NCBI GenBank assembly: GCA_003249645.1 | Contig: QKIH01000044.1 | Coordinates: 1-64,000, forward strand | DNA length: 64,000 nt | From: Desulfobulbaceae bacterium | GTDB taxonomy: Bacteria > Desulfobacterota > Desulfobulbia > Desulfobulbales > Desulfocapsaceae | Direction of reading: 5' to 3' | Shown here: piece by piece, positions 16,572-24,886 of the stretch | How positions within the stretch are numbered: the stretch's first letter is position 1 | Layout of the letters: each line of letters starts with the position of its first letter | Made by a program: the position numbers and the translations under genes | The notes under the pieces: model-generated | What the model saw: the letters and a program-made list of their open reading frames with translations, nothing else | Told to the model about the DNA's origin: nothing | The model's database searches: none

Positions 16572-17708
16572 ATGAGTACTACTTGTTTTATAAACGGCAC
16601 CATTTTTACCGGTCACGAACTTGTCAGAGACAAATCGCTTTTAGTTGAAGATGGAATTATCCAAAACATTACTGCCGCTGACAAACTGCCGACAGATGTT
16701 CAAATATATGATCTCGGCGGCGGTATTCTGGCACCCGGCTTTATTGATATACAGGTCAACGGCGGCTGCGGGCTGCTTTTTAATGATTCCCCTTCTCTTG
16801 AAACTATTGAAGAACTGATACGATGCCACCGGATTAACGGCACGACTATGCTGTTCCCTACTCTTATCAGTACCGACTATGTCAAGATGGTTTCAGCATA
16901 TGAGACAGTTGAACTCGCATTAAACAATAATATGGCAGGTCTTGGCGGCCTTCATTTTGAGGGGCCGTATCTGAATAAAAGCAAAAAAGGCATTCATGAC
17001 GGCAACAAGATAAAGGACATCTCGCCTAATGAATTAGATACCTTTATATCCGGATTTTCCGGCGGCAAACTGATTATGACACTTGCACCGGAAAAGGTCT
17101 CCTCTCAATTTCTTGAGAAGATGACAGCTGCTGGGATACTGCTGTTGGCCGGTCACTCTGATGTCAATTTAGAACAGGCGTTACAAGCTTTTAACTCAGG
17201 AATTACTGGTGTCACCCATCTCTATAATGCAATGAGCCAGTTCGGCAGTCGGGAGCCGGGGCTGGTTGGCGCTGCTCTTCTGTCAAAAGATTGCTGGTGT
17301 ACCATTATCGTTGACGGTTACCATGTACATCCTGCGACGTTGAAGGTCTCCATTGCTGCCAAAGGTGCTGAAAAGTTTATTCTTGTGACCGACGGAATGC
17401 CGTCATCGGGTTCCAAACTAACGGAGTATTATCTGGGAAAAACGAAGATAGACGTTATCAATGGCCGCTGCTCATCAAGTGACGGCACCTTGGCCGGGTC
17501 TAATCTCACCATGATCGATGCGGTAAAAAACTGCGTCAACTTGCTTCATCAGCCACTGGAGACAGCTCTGGCAATGGCTTCTCTGCATCCAGCACAGTTT
17601 TTGGGTATTGCTCATCAATATGGCAAAATCGAGGCAGGTTTTTTTGCAGATTTAGTACAGCTTGATCAAAATCTTAACGTTTTGAATACCTGGATAAAAG
17701 GCAGTTAA
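16572..17708 (+). CDS. nagA: N-acetylglucosamine-6-phosphate deacetylase
   Basis: NagA hydrolyses GlcNAc-6-P to GlcN-6-P and acetate. This amidohydrolase-family protein shows PGFIDIQVNGG near the N-terminus, HFEGPYLN (metal-binding Glu), AGHSDV, GVTHLYNAMSQ (metal His) and LVTDGMPSSG (catalytic Asp). The ORF track starts at a TTG (16533) overlapping the kinase stop. The ATG at 16572 (MSTTCFINGTIFTG) fits family N-termini better and gives 378 aa, although its ribosome-binding site is weak. Convergent with lpxB; the 32-nt gap has only a short imperfect stem and no T-run. Confidence 0.92.
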   Translation: MSTTCFINGTIFTGHELVRDKSLLVEDGIIQNITAADKLPTDVQIYDLGGGILAPGFIDIQVNGGCGLLFNDSPSLETIEELIRCHRINGTTMLFPTLISTDYVKMVSAYETVELALNNNMAGLGGLHFEGPYLNKSKKGIHDGNKIKDISPNELDTFISGFSGGKLIMTLAPEKVSSQFLEKMTAAGILLLAGHSDVNLEQALQAFNSGITGVTHLYNAMSQFGSREPGLVGAALLSKDCWCTIIVDGYHVHPATLKVSIAAKGAEKFILVTDGMPSSGSKLTEYYLGKTKIDVINGRCSSSDGTLAGSNLTMIDAVKNCVNLLHQPLETALAMASLHPAQFLGIAHQYGKIEAGFFADLVQLDQNLNVLNTWIKGS

Positions 17709-17740
17709 TCGAAACCTGTAGACAGATTTTTACTGCAGGA

Positions 17741-18892
17741 CTATTGAAGCAGTTCAAAGGCGAGATCAGCCGCCTTTTGAGAAGCACCTTTTTCTCCGAG
17801 ATGCGTTCTGACATTTTTCAGCCCGGTAAGCTGTAAAGCCATCTGCTTTTTGACAGTGAGTATCTTGATAATCTCTTTTGCTATGTTCGCATCTGTCACC
17901 TGATCCTGTAGAAGCTCAAGGACAAAGGGATTGTCTGCTATCAGGTTAACCAGTGAAAAATATTTTACCTTGATGCGAAAAACATGCCTGCCGAGAAAAT
18001 AGGTGAGCGGTGAGGTTCGATAGCTGACAACCATGGGCACATTAAGCAGTGCAAGTTCAAGCGTTACTGTGCCGGATGCTGCTATCGCTGCATCACATGC
18101 CGCCATAGCCTCATAACGATCTTCTGTAATGGTTATTATTTCAAGGCCTGAACAGGTCAATTCCTGCAAACCGCACTCATTGAGCAGCTCCATTGACACC
18201 GTTGGAGCCTTGGGCAGAATGAAAACTGGCGGTTCAGGCAGTTCCCCGGCAATTTTTTTAGCAGATTCAAGAAAAACAGGAAGCAGCGAGGTGATTTCAC
18301 GATACCTGCTGCCAGGAATGAGAGCAATAAGCCTGCGGTTCGGATCTATTGAATGGCGATGACAAAATTCCTCTCTTCCGTACTGAATGGATACTTCATC
18401 AAGCAGGGGGTGTCCGACATACCGTGCTTTCACACCATGTCTGGTGAAAAACTCTTCCTCAAAAGGAAGAATAACACCAATCCTATCTACCCGTTCTTTT
18501 ATTGTCTTGACTCTTCCAGTACGCCAAGCCCACACTTGAGGGCTGATATAATAGAAAACAGGGATTCCAAGCTTTTTCGCACAAGCAGCCAGCATCAAGT
18601 TGAAATCAGGAAAATCAATAATGATTAACAGATCAGGATGTTGCTGACGCAAAAAGGTTTTCAGGATTTTCTGAGCGCTGAGAATATCAGGTAAATGAGA
18701 AAGAATTTCTGCAATGCCGACAACAGAAACTTTTTGCGCTTCAAAAAGAATCTCTACACCGGCTGCAGATAGTTGCTGTCCGCCCATACCATGAAATGCA
18801 ACAGTTTCGTCTTGCTGATGGATTGCTCTAACGAGATTTGCACCATGGATATCCCCGGAGGCTTCTCCGGAAACTATCAGAACCTTTTTCAT
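17741..18892 (-). CDS. lpxB: Lipid-A-disaccharide synthase
   Basis: LpxB (GT19) joins UDP-2,3-diacylglucosamine and lipid X to form the lipid A disaccharide at the inner face of the inner membrane. The N-terminal motif SGEASGDIHGANLV and the later FHGMGG are diagnostic. PQVWAWR, IPGSRYREI and the C-terminal VSYRTSPLTYFLGR complete the family pattern. Length 383 aa is normal. The start overlaps the stop of the Gfo/Idh gene by 4 nt. The other lipid A genes of the window (lpxK, lpxC) are on the opposite strand 6-8 kb away; lpxA/lpxD are not here. Confidence 0.95.
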   Translation of the reverse strand: MKKVLIVSGEASGDIHGANLVRAIHQQDETVAFHGMGGQQLSAAGVEILFEAQKVSVVGIAEILSHLPDILSAQKILKTFLRQQHPDLLIIIDFPDFNLMLAACAKKLGIPVFYYISPQVWAWRTGRVKTIKERVDRIGVILPFEEEFFTRHGVKARYVGHPLLDEVSIQYGREEFCHRHSIDPNRRLIALIPGSRYREITSLLPVFLESAKKIAGELPEPPVFILPKAPTVSMELLNECGLQELTCSGLEIITITEDRYEAMAACDAAIAASGTVTLELALLNVPMVVSYRTSPLTYFLGRHVFRIKVKYFSLVNLIADNPFVLELLQDQVTDANIAKEIIKILTVKKQMALQLTGLKNVRTHLGEKGASQKAADLAFELLQ

Positions 18893-19878
18893 TGCTTATT
18901 TATGCTCGAAAAATCCAGATCTTTAAAAACTGATTGTTCACGATGCTGTTTGATCTGCTCTATAACCTTAAGGGCAACATCAAGGGCCTGACGTCCTTCA
19001 TGCCCTGAGACTATTGGACGGCTCCGTTTTTTCACATTTTCAATAAAATGCTCTGCTTCACTTTTGAGGGCATCGGCACTTTCAAAAGACTTTGAAACGA
19101 TATGCTGCTTCGGCATGCCGGAATCCTGCATCTGGTCAGTCAGCTGAATTGAGACGACCTTTCGGTTGGCAAAGTCTACATCGATGTAAGACCCCGGTTG
19201 AAAGATTTTCATCTTTCTGACATTGGTCAGTGAAATTCTGCTCACTGTAACATTAGCTGTCGCCCCGTTTTCAAACATCAACCGGGCATTTGCAATATCG
19301 GTGGTATTGGTTACAACCGGTGCACCAACAGTATGAATATGGATAAGAGGTGATTTTACGATATTAAGAATAATATCAATGTCATGGATCATAAGATCGA
19401 GAACAACATCAACGTCTGCTCCCCTGCCCCTGAATTTGGTGATCCTGTTGCTTTCGATAAAGATAGGGGTATTTAAGAACGGCTCCATCGCCTGAACAGC
19501 AGGATTGAAGCGTTCGAGATGTCCGATCTGTAAAACGAGTTTTTTCTCTTCAGCTTTCTGAATAAGTTCATCGGCTTCCTGCGTAGTCACCGTCATCGGT
19601 TTTTCAAGCAGCATATCCACATTATGTGCTATACAATCAAGCGCTACCCGATGATGATAGGTTGTCGGGACAACAATTGATGAAGCACTGATTAACGGAA
19701 GCAATTGTTTGTAGTCATCAAAGGCCTTACAACCGCATTCTTCTGCAACCCTGGCTGCCTGGTTCGGGTCAGAGTCCGCGACACCAACCAACTCAACACC
19801 TTCCATAGCAGCATATTTCTGGGCATGAAAACGGCCCAGATACCCTACCCCGATTACTCCGACTTTTATAGTATCCAT
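18889..19878 (-). CDS. Gfo/Idh/MocA oxidoreductase next to lpxB (GnnA-like candidate)
   Basis: An NAD(P)-dependent sugar oxidoreductase. It has a Rossmann loop VGVIGVGYLGRFHAQ at the N-terminus, the LLEKPM motif (conserved Lys) near residue 90 and a substrate-side DLMIHDIDI segment. Its start is taken as the ATG at 19878; the ORF track begins at a TTG 12 nt further up. The gene overlaps lpxB by 4 nt. In Acidithiobacillus and Leptospira a related oxidoreductase, GnnA, is encoded among lpx genes and makes the 3-keto sugar for diamino lipid A, with the aminotransferase GnnB beside it. No GnnB is present here, so a lipid A role is inferred from position only. Confidence 0.75.
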   Translation of the reverse strand: MDTIKVGVIGVGYLGRFHAQKYAAMEGVELVGVADSDPNQAARVAEECGCKAFDDYKQLLPLISASSIVVPTTYHHRVALDCIAHNVDMLLEKPMTVTTQEADELIQKAEEKKLVLQIGHLERFNPAVQAMEPFLNTPIFIESNRITKFRGRGADVDVVLDLMIHDIDIILNIVKSPLIHIHTVGAPVVTNTTDIANARLMFENGATANVTVSRISLTNVRKMKIFQPGSYIDVDFANRKVVSIQLTDQMQDSGMPKQHIVSKSFESADALKSEAEHFIENVKKRSRPIVSGHEGRQALDVALKVIEQIKQHREQSVFKDLDFSSINKQ

Positions 19879-19897
19879 GAAAATTGCCAATGTTATT

Positions 19898-20605
19898 TTA
19901 AATACCTAAATACGCTTTCTGAACTTCCTCGTTAGTAAGAAGATCACTAGCCTGACCGGAAAGAGTTATTTTGCCGTTTTCGATAACGTACGCCCGATCT
20001 GCAATTTGCAGCGCCTGATTGGCATTCTGCTCGACGAGAAATATCGTGGTATTATTATCTTTATTAATTTGTTTAATGATTTCGAAAATCTGCTTAATGA
20101 TCAATGGAGCAAGCCCCATTGAAGGTTCATCAAGCAGCAGGACTTCTGGTCTTGCCATAAGCGCCCTTGAAAGTGCAAGCATCTGCTGCTCTCCACCGCT
20201 CAGCGTTCCTCCATCCTGATTTCTTCTTTGAGCAAGAATCGGGAAGAGAGAATAGACATAATCAAGATCTTTCTTGATTTCTGCCTTATCATTGCGTAAG
20301 AACGCCCCCATATCAAGATTTTCCTGAACAGTCAACATTGGGAAAATGTGGCGACCTTCCGGGACCTGGCAAAGACCGCTTTTGACGATATCGTCAGGTT
20401 CTGCTTTCTGTATTTCCCTGTCCTTGAAAAATATTTTGCCGGTTCTCGTTTTCACGACACCGGAAATGGTCATAAGTGTAGTTGACTTTCCAGCACCGTT
20501 TGCACCGATCAGGGTTATAATTTCACCTGCATTAATATCAAGTGAGATTCCTTTTAATGCAAGAATGTTACCATATCCTGAGCTTACGTTTTCAAGTCTA
20601 AGCAT
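19898..20605 (-). CDS. livF: Branched-chain amino acid ABC transporter, ATPase LivF
   Basis: One of the two ATPases of a HAAT-family importer. Walker A GANGAGKST (about 36-44), signature LSGGEQQML, Walker B LLLDEPSMGLAP and switch His/Gln region are intact. Length 235 aa is typical of LivF. Its start overlaps the end of livG by 8 nt. It is the last liv gene, and the Gfo/Idh gene follows after about 19 nt, so read-through into lpxB is possible. Confidence 0.95.
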   Translation of the reverse strand: MLRLENVSSGYGNILALKGISLDINAGEIITLIGANGAGKSTTLMTISGVVKTRTGKIFFKDREIQKAEPDDIVKSGLCQVPEGRHIFPMLTVQENLDMGAFLRNDKAEIKKDLDYVYSLFPILAQRRNQDGGTLSGGEQQMLALSRALMARPEVLLLDEPSMGLAPLIIKQIFEIIKQINKDNNTTIFLVEQNANQALQIADRAYVIENGKITLSGQASDLLTNEEVQKAYLGI

Positions 20606-21389
20606 CTAATTCTTCACCTAAGTACGCTTTAATTACTTCCTGATTATTTCTGATCTCATCCGGTGTGCCCTGGGCAATTTTTCTACCGTAATCCATAACG
20701 AATATGCGTTCAGAAAGTGTCATGACAAGTTTCATATCATGTTCAATAAGCAGGATCGACTGACCGCCTGAACTGATATTCTGGATAAGGGTAACAAGTT
20801 CATTTGTTTCCTGAGGATTCATGCCTGCAGCAGGTTCATCAAGCAGAAGCAGCAACGGATCAGTGGCAAGCGCCCTTGCTATTTCAAGACGACGCTGTGC
20901 ACCATATGGCAGATTCTTTGAGTATTCATTGGCAAGATCAGCAAGGCCGACCTTTTCAAGAATCGAATAACTGTAATCGATGATTTCTTTTTCTTCCTGT
21001 CGAGTGCTTTTAGTTCTGAAGAGTGCACCGAAGATAAAGGCCTTGGTTCGGCAATGTCTACCGATCATGACGTTTTCGAGAACTGTCATCTGTGAGAAAA
21101 GACGAATATTCTGAAACGTTCTTGCAAGTCCTGCAACGGTAACCTGATTGGGTTTAAGGCCTTTCAGACTTTTCGGTTTCTGCCTGCCGGGGGTATGGAG
21201 AAGGATATCGCCTTTGGTTGGATAGTAAATACCGGTAACACAGTTGAAAAATGTTGTTTTCCCGGCACCGTTCGGACCAATAAGCGCTACAATTTCCCCG
21301 CCCTTAACATCGAGGTCAACTCCGCCTAATGCCCGGACACCACCAAAGTCCATGGTGAGGTTTTTAACTTCTAATATTTTCTTACTCAT
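20598..21389 (-). CDS. livG: Branched-chain amino acid ABC transporter, ATPase LivG
   Basis: The second transporter ATPase. Walker A is GPNGAGKTTFFN, the LivG-type signature is PYGAQRRLEIARAL, and Walker B is LLLLDEPAAGMNP. The ORF track starts 13 codons upstream inside livM. The ATG at 21389 (MSKKILEVKNLTMDFG) lies 1 nt after the livM TAG and begins exactly where family members begin, so it is preferred. Length from there is 263 aa. Confidence 0.95.
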   Translation of the reverse strand: MSKKILEVKNLTMDFGGVRALGGVDLDVKGGEIVALIGPNGAGKTTFFNCVTGIYYPTKGDILLHTPGRQKPKSLKGLKPNQVTVAGLARTFQNIRLFSQMTVLENVMIGRHCRTKAFIFGALFRTKSTRQEEKEIIDYSYSILEKVGLADLANEYSKNLPYGAQRRLEIARALATDPLLLLLDEPAAGMNPQETNELVTLIQNISSGGQSILLIEHDMKLVMTLSERIFVMDYGRKIAQGTPDEIRNNQEVIKAYLGEELDA

Positions 21390-21390
21390 T

Positions 21391-22593
21391 CTACTCGTCT
21401 TTGTTAATGCTGTATGTACGACGTACATTTGAGATGAGTCCCTGAGGACGGAAAACCATCATTGCAACAAGTGCGGCACCAAAGGCCAGCATCCTGTATT
21501 CCGAAAGCTCACGGAGATATTCAGGCAACAGAATAAGGATCAGTGCGCCGAGGATTACACCAACGATTGAGCCCATACCTCCCAATACGACAATCGACAG
21601 AATCATGGCCGATTCCAGGAAAGTGAAAGAGGCCGGATTGATAAAGGTTGTTTTTGCTGCAAACATAACGCCAATAATACCTGCCCAGAATGCACCAAGG
21701 GAAAAGGCAATCAGCTTTGTTTTCATTTTATCAATACCCATGGCCTGGCAGGCAATCTCGTCTTCACGCAGTGCGATCCATGCCCTTCCAAGCCTTGAAT
21801 CCTGTAAACGATTGACAAAAAAGATCGTCACTACGACAAAAATAACCATGAGATAATAGGTATATGTAATCGCATCGTTTAACGAAAGCTCTATGCCGAA
21901 TAGTCCCGGGCGTGGAATATTGGAGATACCACTGGGGCCTTTGGAAAATTCTCCCCAGTTTTCAAGGACAAGGCGAATAATTTCACCAAATCCAAGGGTT
22001 ACGATGGCAAGATAATCGCCGCGCAGCCGAAGAACCGGAATACCCAGCAAAATACCGAAGATTGCTGCAAGCACACCGCCTATTGGCAACACAGCCCAGA
22101 ATCCCAGCCCGAAGTGATGGTTCAGCAATGCATAACTGTAGGCACCCACTGCATAAAACGCGACATAACCAAGATCGAGCAGGCCTGCGAGTCCAACAAC
22201 TATATTAAGGCCAAGACCAAGCACCACATACATTAAGGCGGTTGTCATGATATTGATCTGATAGGTCGAGAATACAAACGGATATACAACAGCAAACAAC
22301 AGCAATGCTGCTCCGAATACAACTCTGTAGGTAGGATGATTTATCAGTTGATGAATCGGTGACAGCTTGATTTCGGTGCCTGATTCTTCTTTTCCGGCCC
22401 GCATCTCTTTTTGTTTGAGCAAGAAGCGAAAGGCCATGGAAAGAAAAAATATTCCTACCATAACATATACGACATTCATCCATCTCCACTGGATTGTCTT
22501 TTCTATTGAATTCACCTTGATAACCATGATCGGAAAGGTGAGAAAAGCGAACCAGATTGAAGCTATTAATGATTTTCTTAATTCGGTTAACAT
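21391..22593 (-). CDS. livM: Branched-chain amino acid ABC transporter, permease LivM
   Basis: An inner-membrane permease subunit with many hydrophobic helices and the permease/ATPase contact loop LGRAWIALREDEIACQAMG. The N-terminal ~110 residues form an extra region with two or three predicted membrane segments (ASIWFAFLTFPIMVI and VYVMVGIFFLSMAFRFLL) before the conserved permease core. This makes it 400 aa, longer than minimal LivM proteins, though such extensions are common. The gene sits 10 nt after livH and 1 nt before livG. Confidence 0.93.
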   Translation of the reverse strand: MLTELRKSLIASIWFAFLTFPIMVIKVNSIEKTIQWRWMNVVYVMVGIFFLSMAFRFLLKQKEMRAGKEESGTEIKLSPIHQLINHPTYRVVFGAALLLFAVVYPFVFSTYQINIMTTALMYVVLGLGLNIVVGLAGLLDLGYVAFYAVGAYSYALLNHHFGLGFWAVLPIGGVLAAIFGILLGIPVLRLRGDYLAIVTLGFGEIIRLVLENWGEFSKGPSGISNIPRPGLFGIELSLNDAITYTYYLMVIFVVVTIFFVNRLQDSRLGRAWIALREDEIACQAMGIDKMKTKLIAFSLGAFWAGIIGVMFAAKTTFINPASFTFLESAMILSIVVLGGMGSIVGVILGALILILLPEYLRELSEYRMLAFGAALVAMMVFRPQGLISNVRRTYSINKDE

Positions 22594-22603
22594 AGAAACA
22601 AAC

Positions 22604-23518
22604 TCACACTTTTTGGTTATCAGCTTTGCCGAGAATTCCGGAAGGTTTAAAAATCAGAATTAGAACAAGCAGCGAAAATGCAAAAACATCTTCGTAGTCA
22701 CTCGAAACATATCCGGTTGCGAAACTTTCGGTTAGCCCAAGAATCACACTGCCGAGAACGGCGCCGGGAATTGATCCGATACCACCCAGTACAGCAGCGG
22801 TAAAAGCCTTGATTCCCGCGATAAACCCTATATAAAAATTTATCTGGCCAATGTGGGAAGCGATAAGGAGTCCTCCTACGGCGGCCAGTGAAGAACCGAT
22901 GATAAACGTAGCTGAAATAATTCTATTTACATTAATTCCGACCAGTGTAGCCATTGTTCTATCCTGGGCTGTTGCCCTCATGGCTTTTCCGACCTTTGTA
23001 TATTTTATAATAAATGTAAGAATAATCATGATGACCGTTGTGGTTGCAAGAATCACAACATCGGTGGAGCCCACAATATGCGCATACGGCTCCATAAAAT
23101 CAAAATCAGGTATCAGTGCAGGAAAAGGAAGAAAATCGGAGGTCTGTGCAAGAAGCACATAGTTCTGCAGGAAGATAGACATACCAATCGCACTGATAAG
23201 GGGCGATAGCCTCGGGGCATGTCGAAGGGGCTTATAAGCGATCTTCTCAATGGTATAACCGTAAGATGCCGACCAGATAACAGCGCAAACCCCTGCCAGT
23301 ATAATAATCGCCAAAGCAGGAAAACCTAAGATGGAGAAGATTGTGGCAGCAATAAAGGCTGTAAAAGCACCGATCATATAAATTTCACCATGGGCGAAGT
23401 TGATCAGACCGATAATGCCGTAGACCATAGTATAACCGAGTGCAATCAATGCATAAATTGCACCTCTGGTCAGGCCGGAGAAAAAGAGTTCTCTAAAATA
23501 ATCAAAATCCATAAGCAT
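22604..23518 (-). CDS. livH: Branched-chain amino acid ABC transporter, permease LivH
   Basis: An inner-membrane permease of about eight hydrophobic helices. It has the family-typical start GLTRGAIYALIALGYTMVYGIIGLINFAHGE-like region and the coupling loop TKVGKAMRATAQDRTMATLVG. Length 304 aa. The ATG at 23518 (an in-frame ATG lies 2 codons later) sits immediately after a hairpin and T-run that follow livK, with no recognisable Shine-Dalgarno. This fits reduced expression of the membrane subunits relative to the binding protein. Confidence 0.93.
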   Translation of the reverse strand: MLMDFDYFRELFFSGLTRGAIYALIALGYTMVYGIIGLINFAHGEIYMIGAFTAFIAATIFSILGFPALAIIILAGVCAVIWSASYGYTIEKIAYKPLRHAPRLSPLISAIGMSIFLQNYVLLAQTSDFLPFPALIPDFDFMEPYAHIVGSTDVVILATTTVIMIILTFIIKYTKVGKAMRATAQDRTMATLVGINVNRIISATFIIGSSLAAVGGLLIASHIGQINFYIGFIAGIKAFTAAVLGGIGSIPGAVLGSVILGLTESFATGYVSSDYEDVFAFSLLVLILIFKPSGILGKADNQKV

Positions 23519-23520
23519 TT

Positions 23521-23564
23521 AAAAAAAAATGCCTGAAGCAGGATACGATAGATCCCGCTTCAGG
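23521..23564 (-). terminator. Hairpin with T-run between livK and livH (attenuator-like)
   Basis: Read on the minus strand, CCTGAAGC...GCTTCAGG (23557-23564 with 23532-23539, extended inward by GGAT/ATCC) is followed by a run of nine Ts (complement of 23521-23529). It lies just before the livH ATG. As an intrinsic terminator it would end many transcripts after livK, keeping binding protein in excess. Confidence 0.7.
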
Positions 23565-23593
23565 TTATTATAGAAGTATATCGGTAGCGGGTT

Positions 23594-24718
23594 TTACTTT
23601 AATTCAGTAAAAACACCGTCTTTTACCTGGTATACAGAGAAACCAACACCAATTGCGTCACCTTTTGCATCGAAAGAGATCTTTCCGACAGGAGTATCAA
23701 CTTTTTCTGACTCAAGTGCAGCCTTGAGAGCAGCAAGATCAGTTGAACCGGCTTTTGCAATTGCATTGGTCATTGCAAGCATAGCAGAGTAGGCATTCTC
23801 ATAGAAAGCACCTGGATCTGCATTGAAAGTTGTTTTATGTTCCTCAATTGCGGCGATAGAAAGAGGATTTGTGGAATTGTCCTGAGGACCGGAAGCATAG
23901 GCACCCTCGGCATTTTCTCCGGCTACTTTAATGAAGGTCTGGTCTTTAACACCGTCATCTGAGATAAAGGTTACATCAAGACGTTTTTTCTTCATCATAG
24001 ATATGATTTTTGAAGCTTCTGGATGGTAACCGCCGAATATGACAGTCTCAGCACCGGATTTCTTGATTTTCTGTACAATAGCAGAGTAGTCAACACCACC
24101 CGGAGTTACGCCCTCAAAAAGAACGACCTCAGCTTTTCCGCCTTCCTCAATGAATTGCTTTGCGAATTCAGCAAATCCTTTGCCGTAGTCACCTTTATCA
24201 TGAATAACAGCGATTTTTTTGTAACCTAAGGTGTCAGTTGCAAAATCAACATCGAGTTTCGCCTGAGCATCGTCCGGTGCGATTGTTCTGAAAAAGTTCG
24301 GATATTCTCCGCTTTGAGTAAGTGCAGGATTGGTTGCAGAAGGAGACATTACAAGAATGCCAGCATCGTTGAAGATAGGAAGCGCTGCCTTAGTAGCACC
24401 AGAACAGATACCGCCTAAAACTACCTGAGCACCTTCTGAAACAAGTTTGGTAGCAGTGTTTGTAGCGATTTCAGGTTTACAAACAGTATCTTCAACCAGA
24501 AGCTCCAGCTGTTTTCCGTTGATACCGCCAGCTTTGTTGATTTTATCAACAACTATTTTTGCAGCATTAACGCTCGGGAGTCCGTAAGAAGCGAGATCTC
24601 CACTATGAGGGCCGGCTACACCGATTTTGATGGTGTCGGATGCCATTGCAGAAACAGACAGACTAACAGCAAAACCCAATCCAAGAGCTGTTGCCATGAA
24701 CTTCTTTCTCATTTTCAT
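23594..24718 (-). CDS. livK: Branched-chain amino acid periplasmic binding protein
   Basis: A Leu/Ile/Val-type (type I periplasmic fold) binding protein for a HAAT importer. A classical signal peptide (MKMRKKFMATALGLGFAVSL... cleaved near SAMA|SDT) precedes IKIGVAGPHSGDLASYG. The family segment DTVCKPEIATNTATKLV and the Ser-rich ligand region GICSGATKAA...VMSPSATNP follow. Length 374 aa. A strong Shine-Dalgarno (AGGAGG, 6 nt before the ATG) precedes it. It heads the liv operon, with a palindrome in its leader. The true ligand may be any hydrophobic or branched amino acid. Confidence 0.93.
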   Translation of the reverse strand: MKMRKKFMATALGLGFAVSLSVSAMASDTIKIGVAGPHSGDLASYGLPSVNAAKIVVDKINKAGGINGKQLELLVEDTVCKPEIATNTATKLVSEGAQVVLGGICSGATKAALPIFNDAGILVMSPSATNPALTQSGEYPNFFRTIAPDDAQAKLDVDFATDTLGYKKIAVIHDKGDYGKGFAEFAKQFIEEGGKAEVVLFEGVTPGGVDYSAIVQKIKKSGAETVIFGGYHPEASKIISMMKKKRLDVTFISDDGVKDQTFIKVAGENAEGAYASGPQDNSTNPLSIAAIEEHKTTFNADPGAFYENAYSAMLAMTNAIAKAGSTDLAALKAALESEKVDTPVGKISFDAKGDAIGVGFSVYQVKDGVFTELK

Positions 24719-24768
24719 CGTTTCCTCCTTCTAGGTTCGTAATGAGATTGGTGCTACGAAGTAAAAAA

Positions 24769-24783
24769 AACTCAATTTGAGTT
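24769..24783 (-). promoter_or_regulatory. Perfect palindrome in the livK leader
   Basis: AACTCAATTTGAGTT is a perfect 7+1+7 inverted repeat 50 nt upstream of the livK start. On the minus strand a T-run follows it. It could be an operator for a regulator of amino-acid uptake or a short attenuator stem. No factor can be named from the sequence. Confidence 0.4.
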
Positions 24784-24886
24784 CACGCAAAAAACATAGT
24801 ACTTTAGTAAACATCATTTAACGGAAATGAAACTAAAATCTCTACGTACCAAAATATACCATAAATTACCAGCGAAGGTTGCCTGA

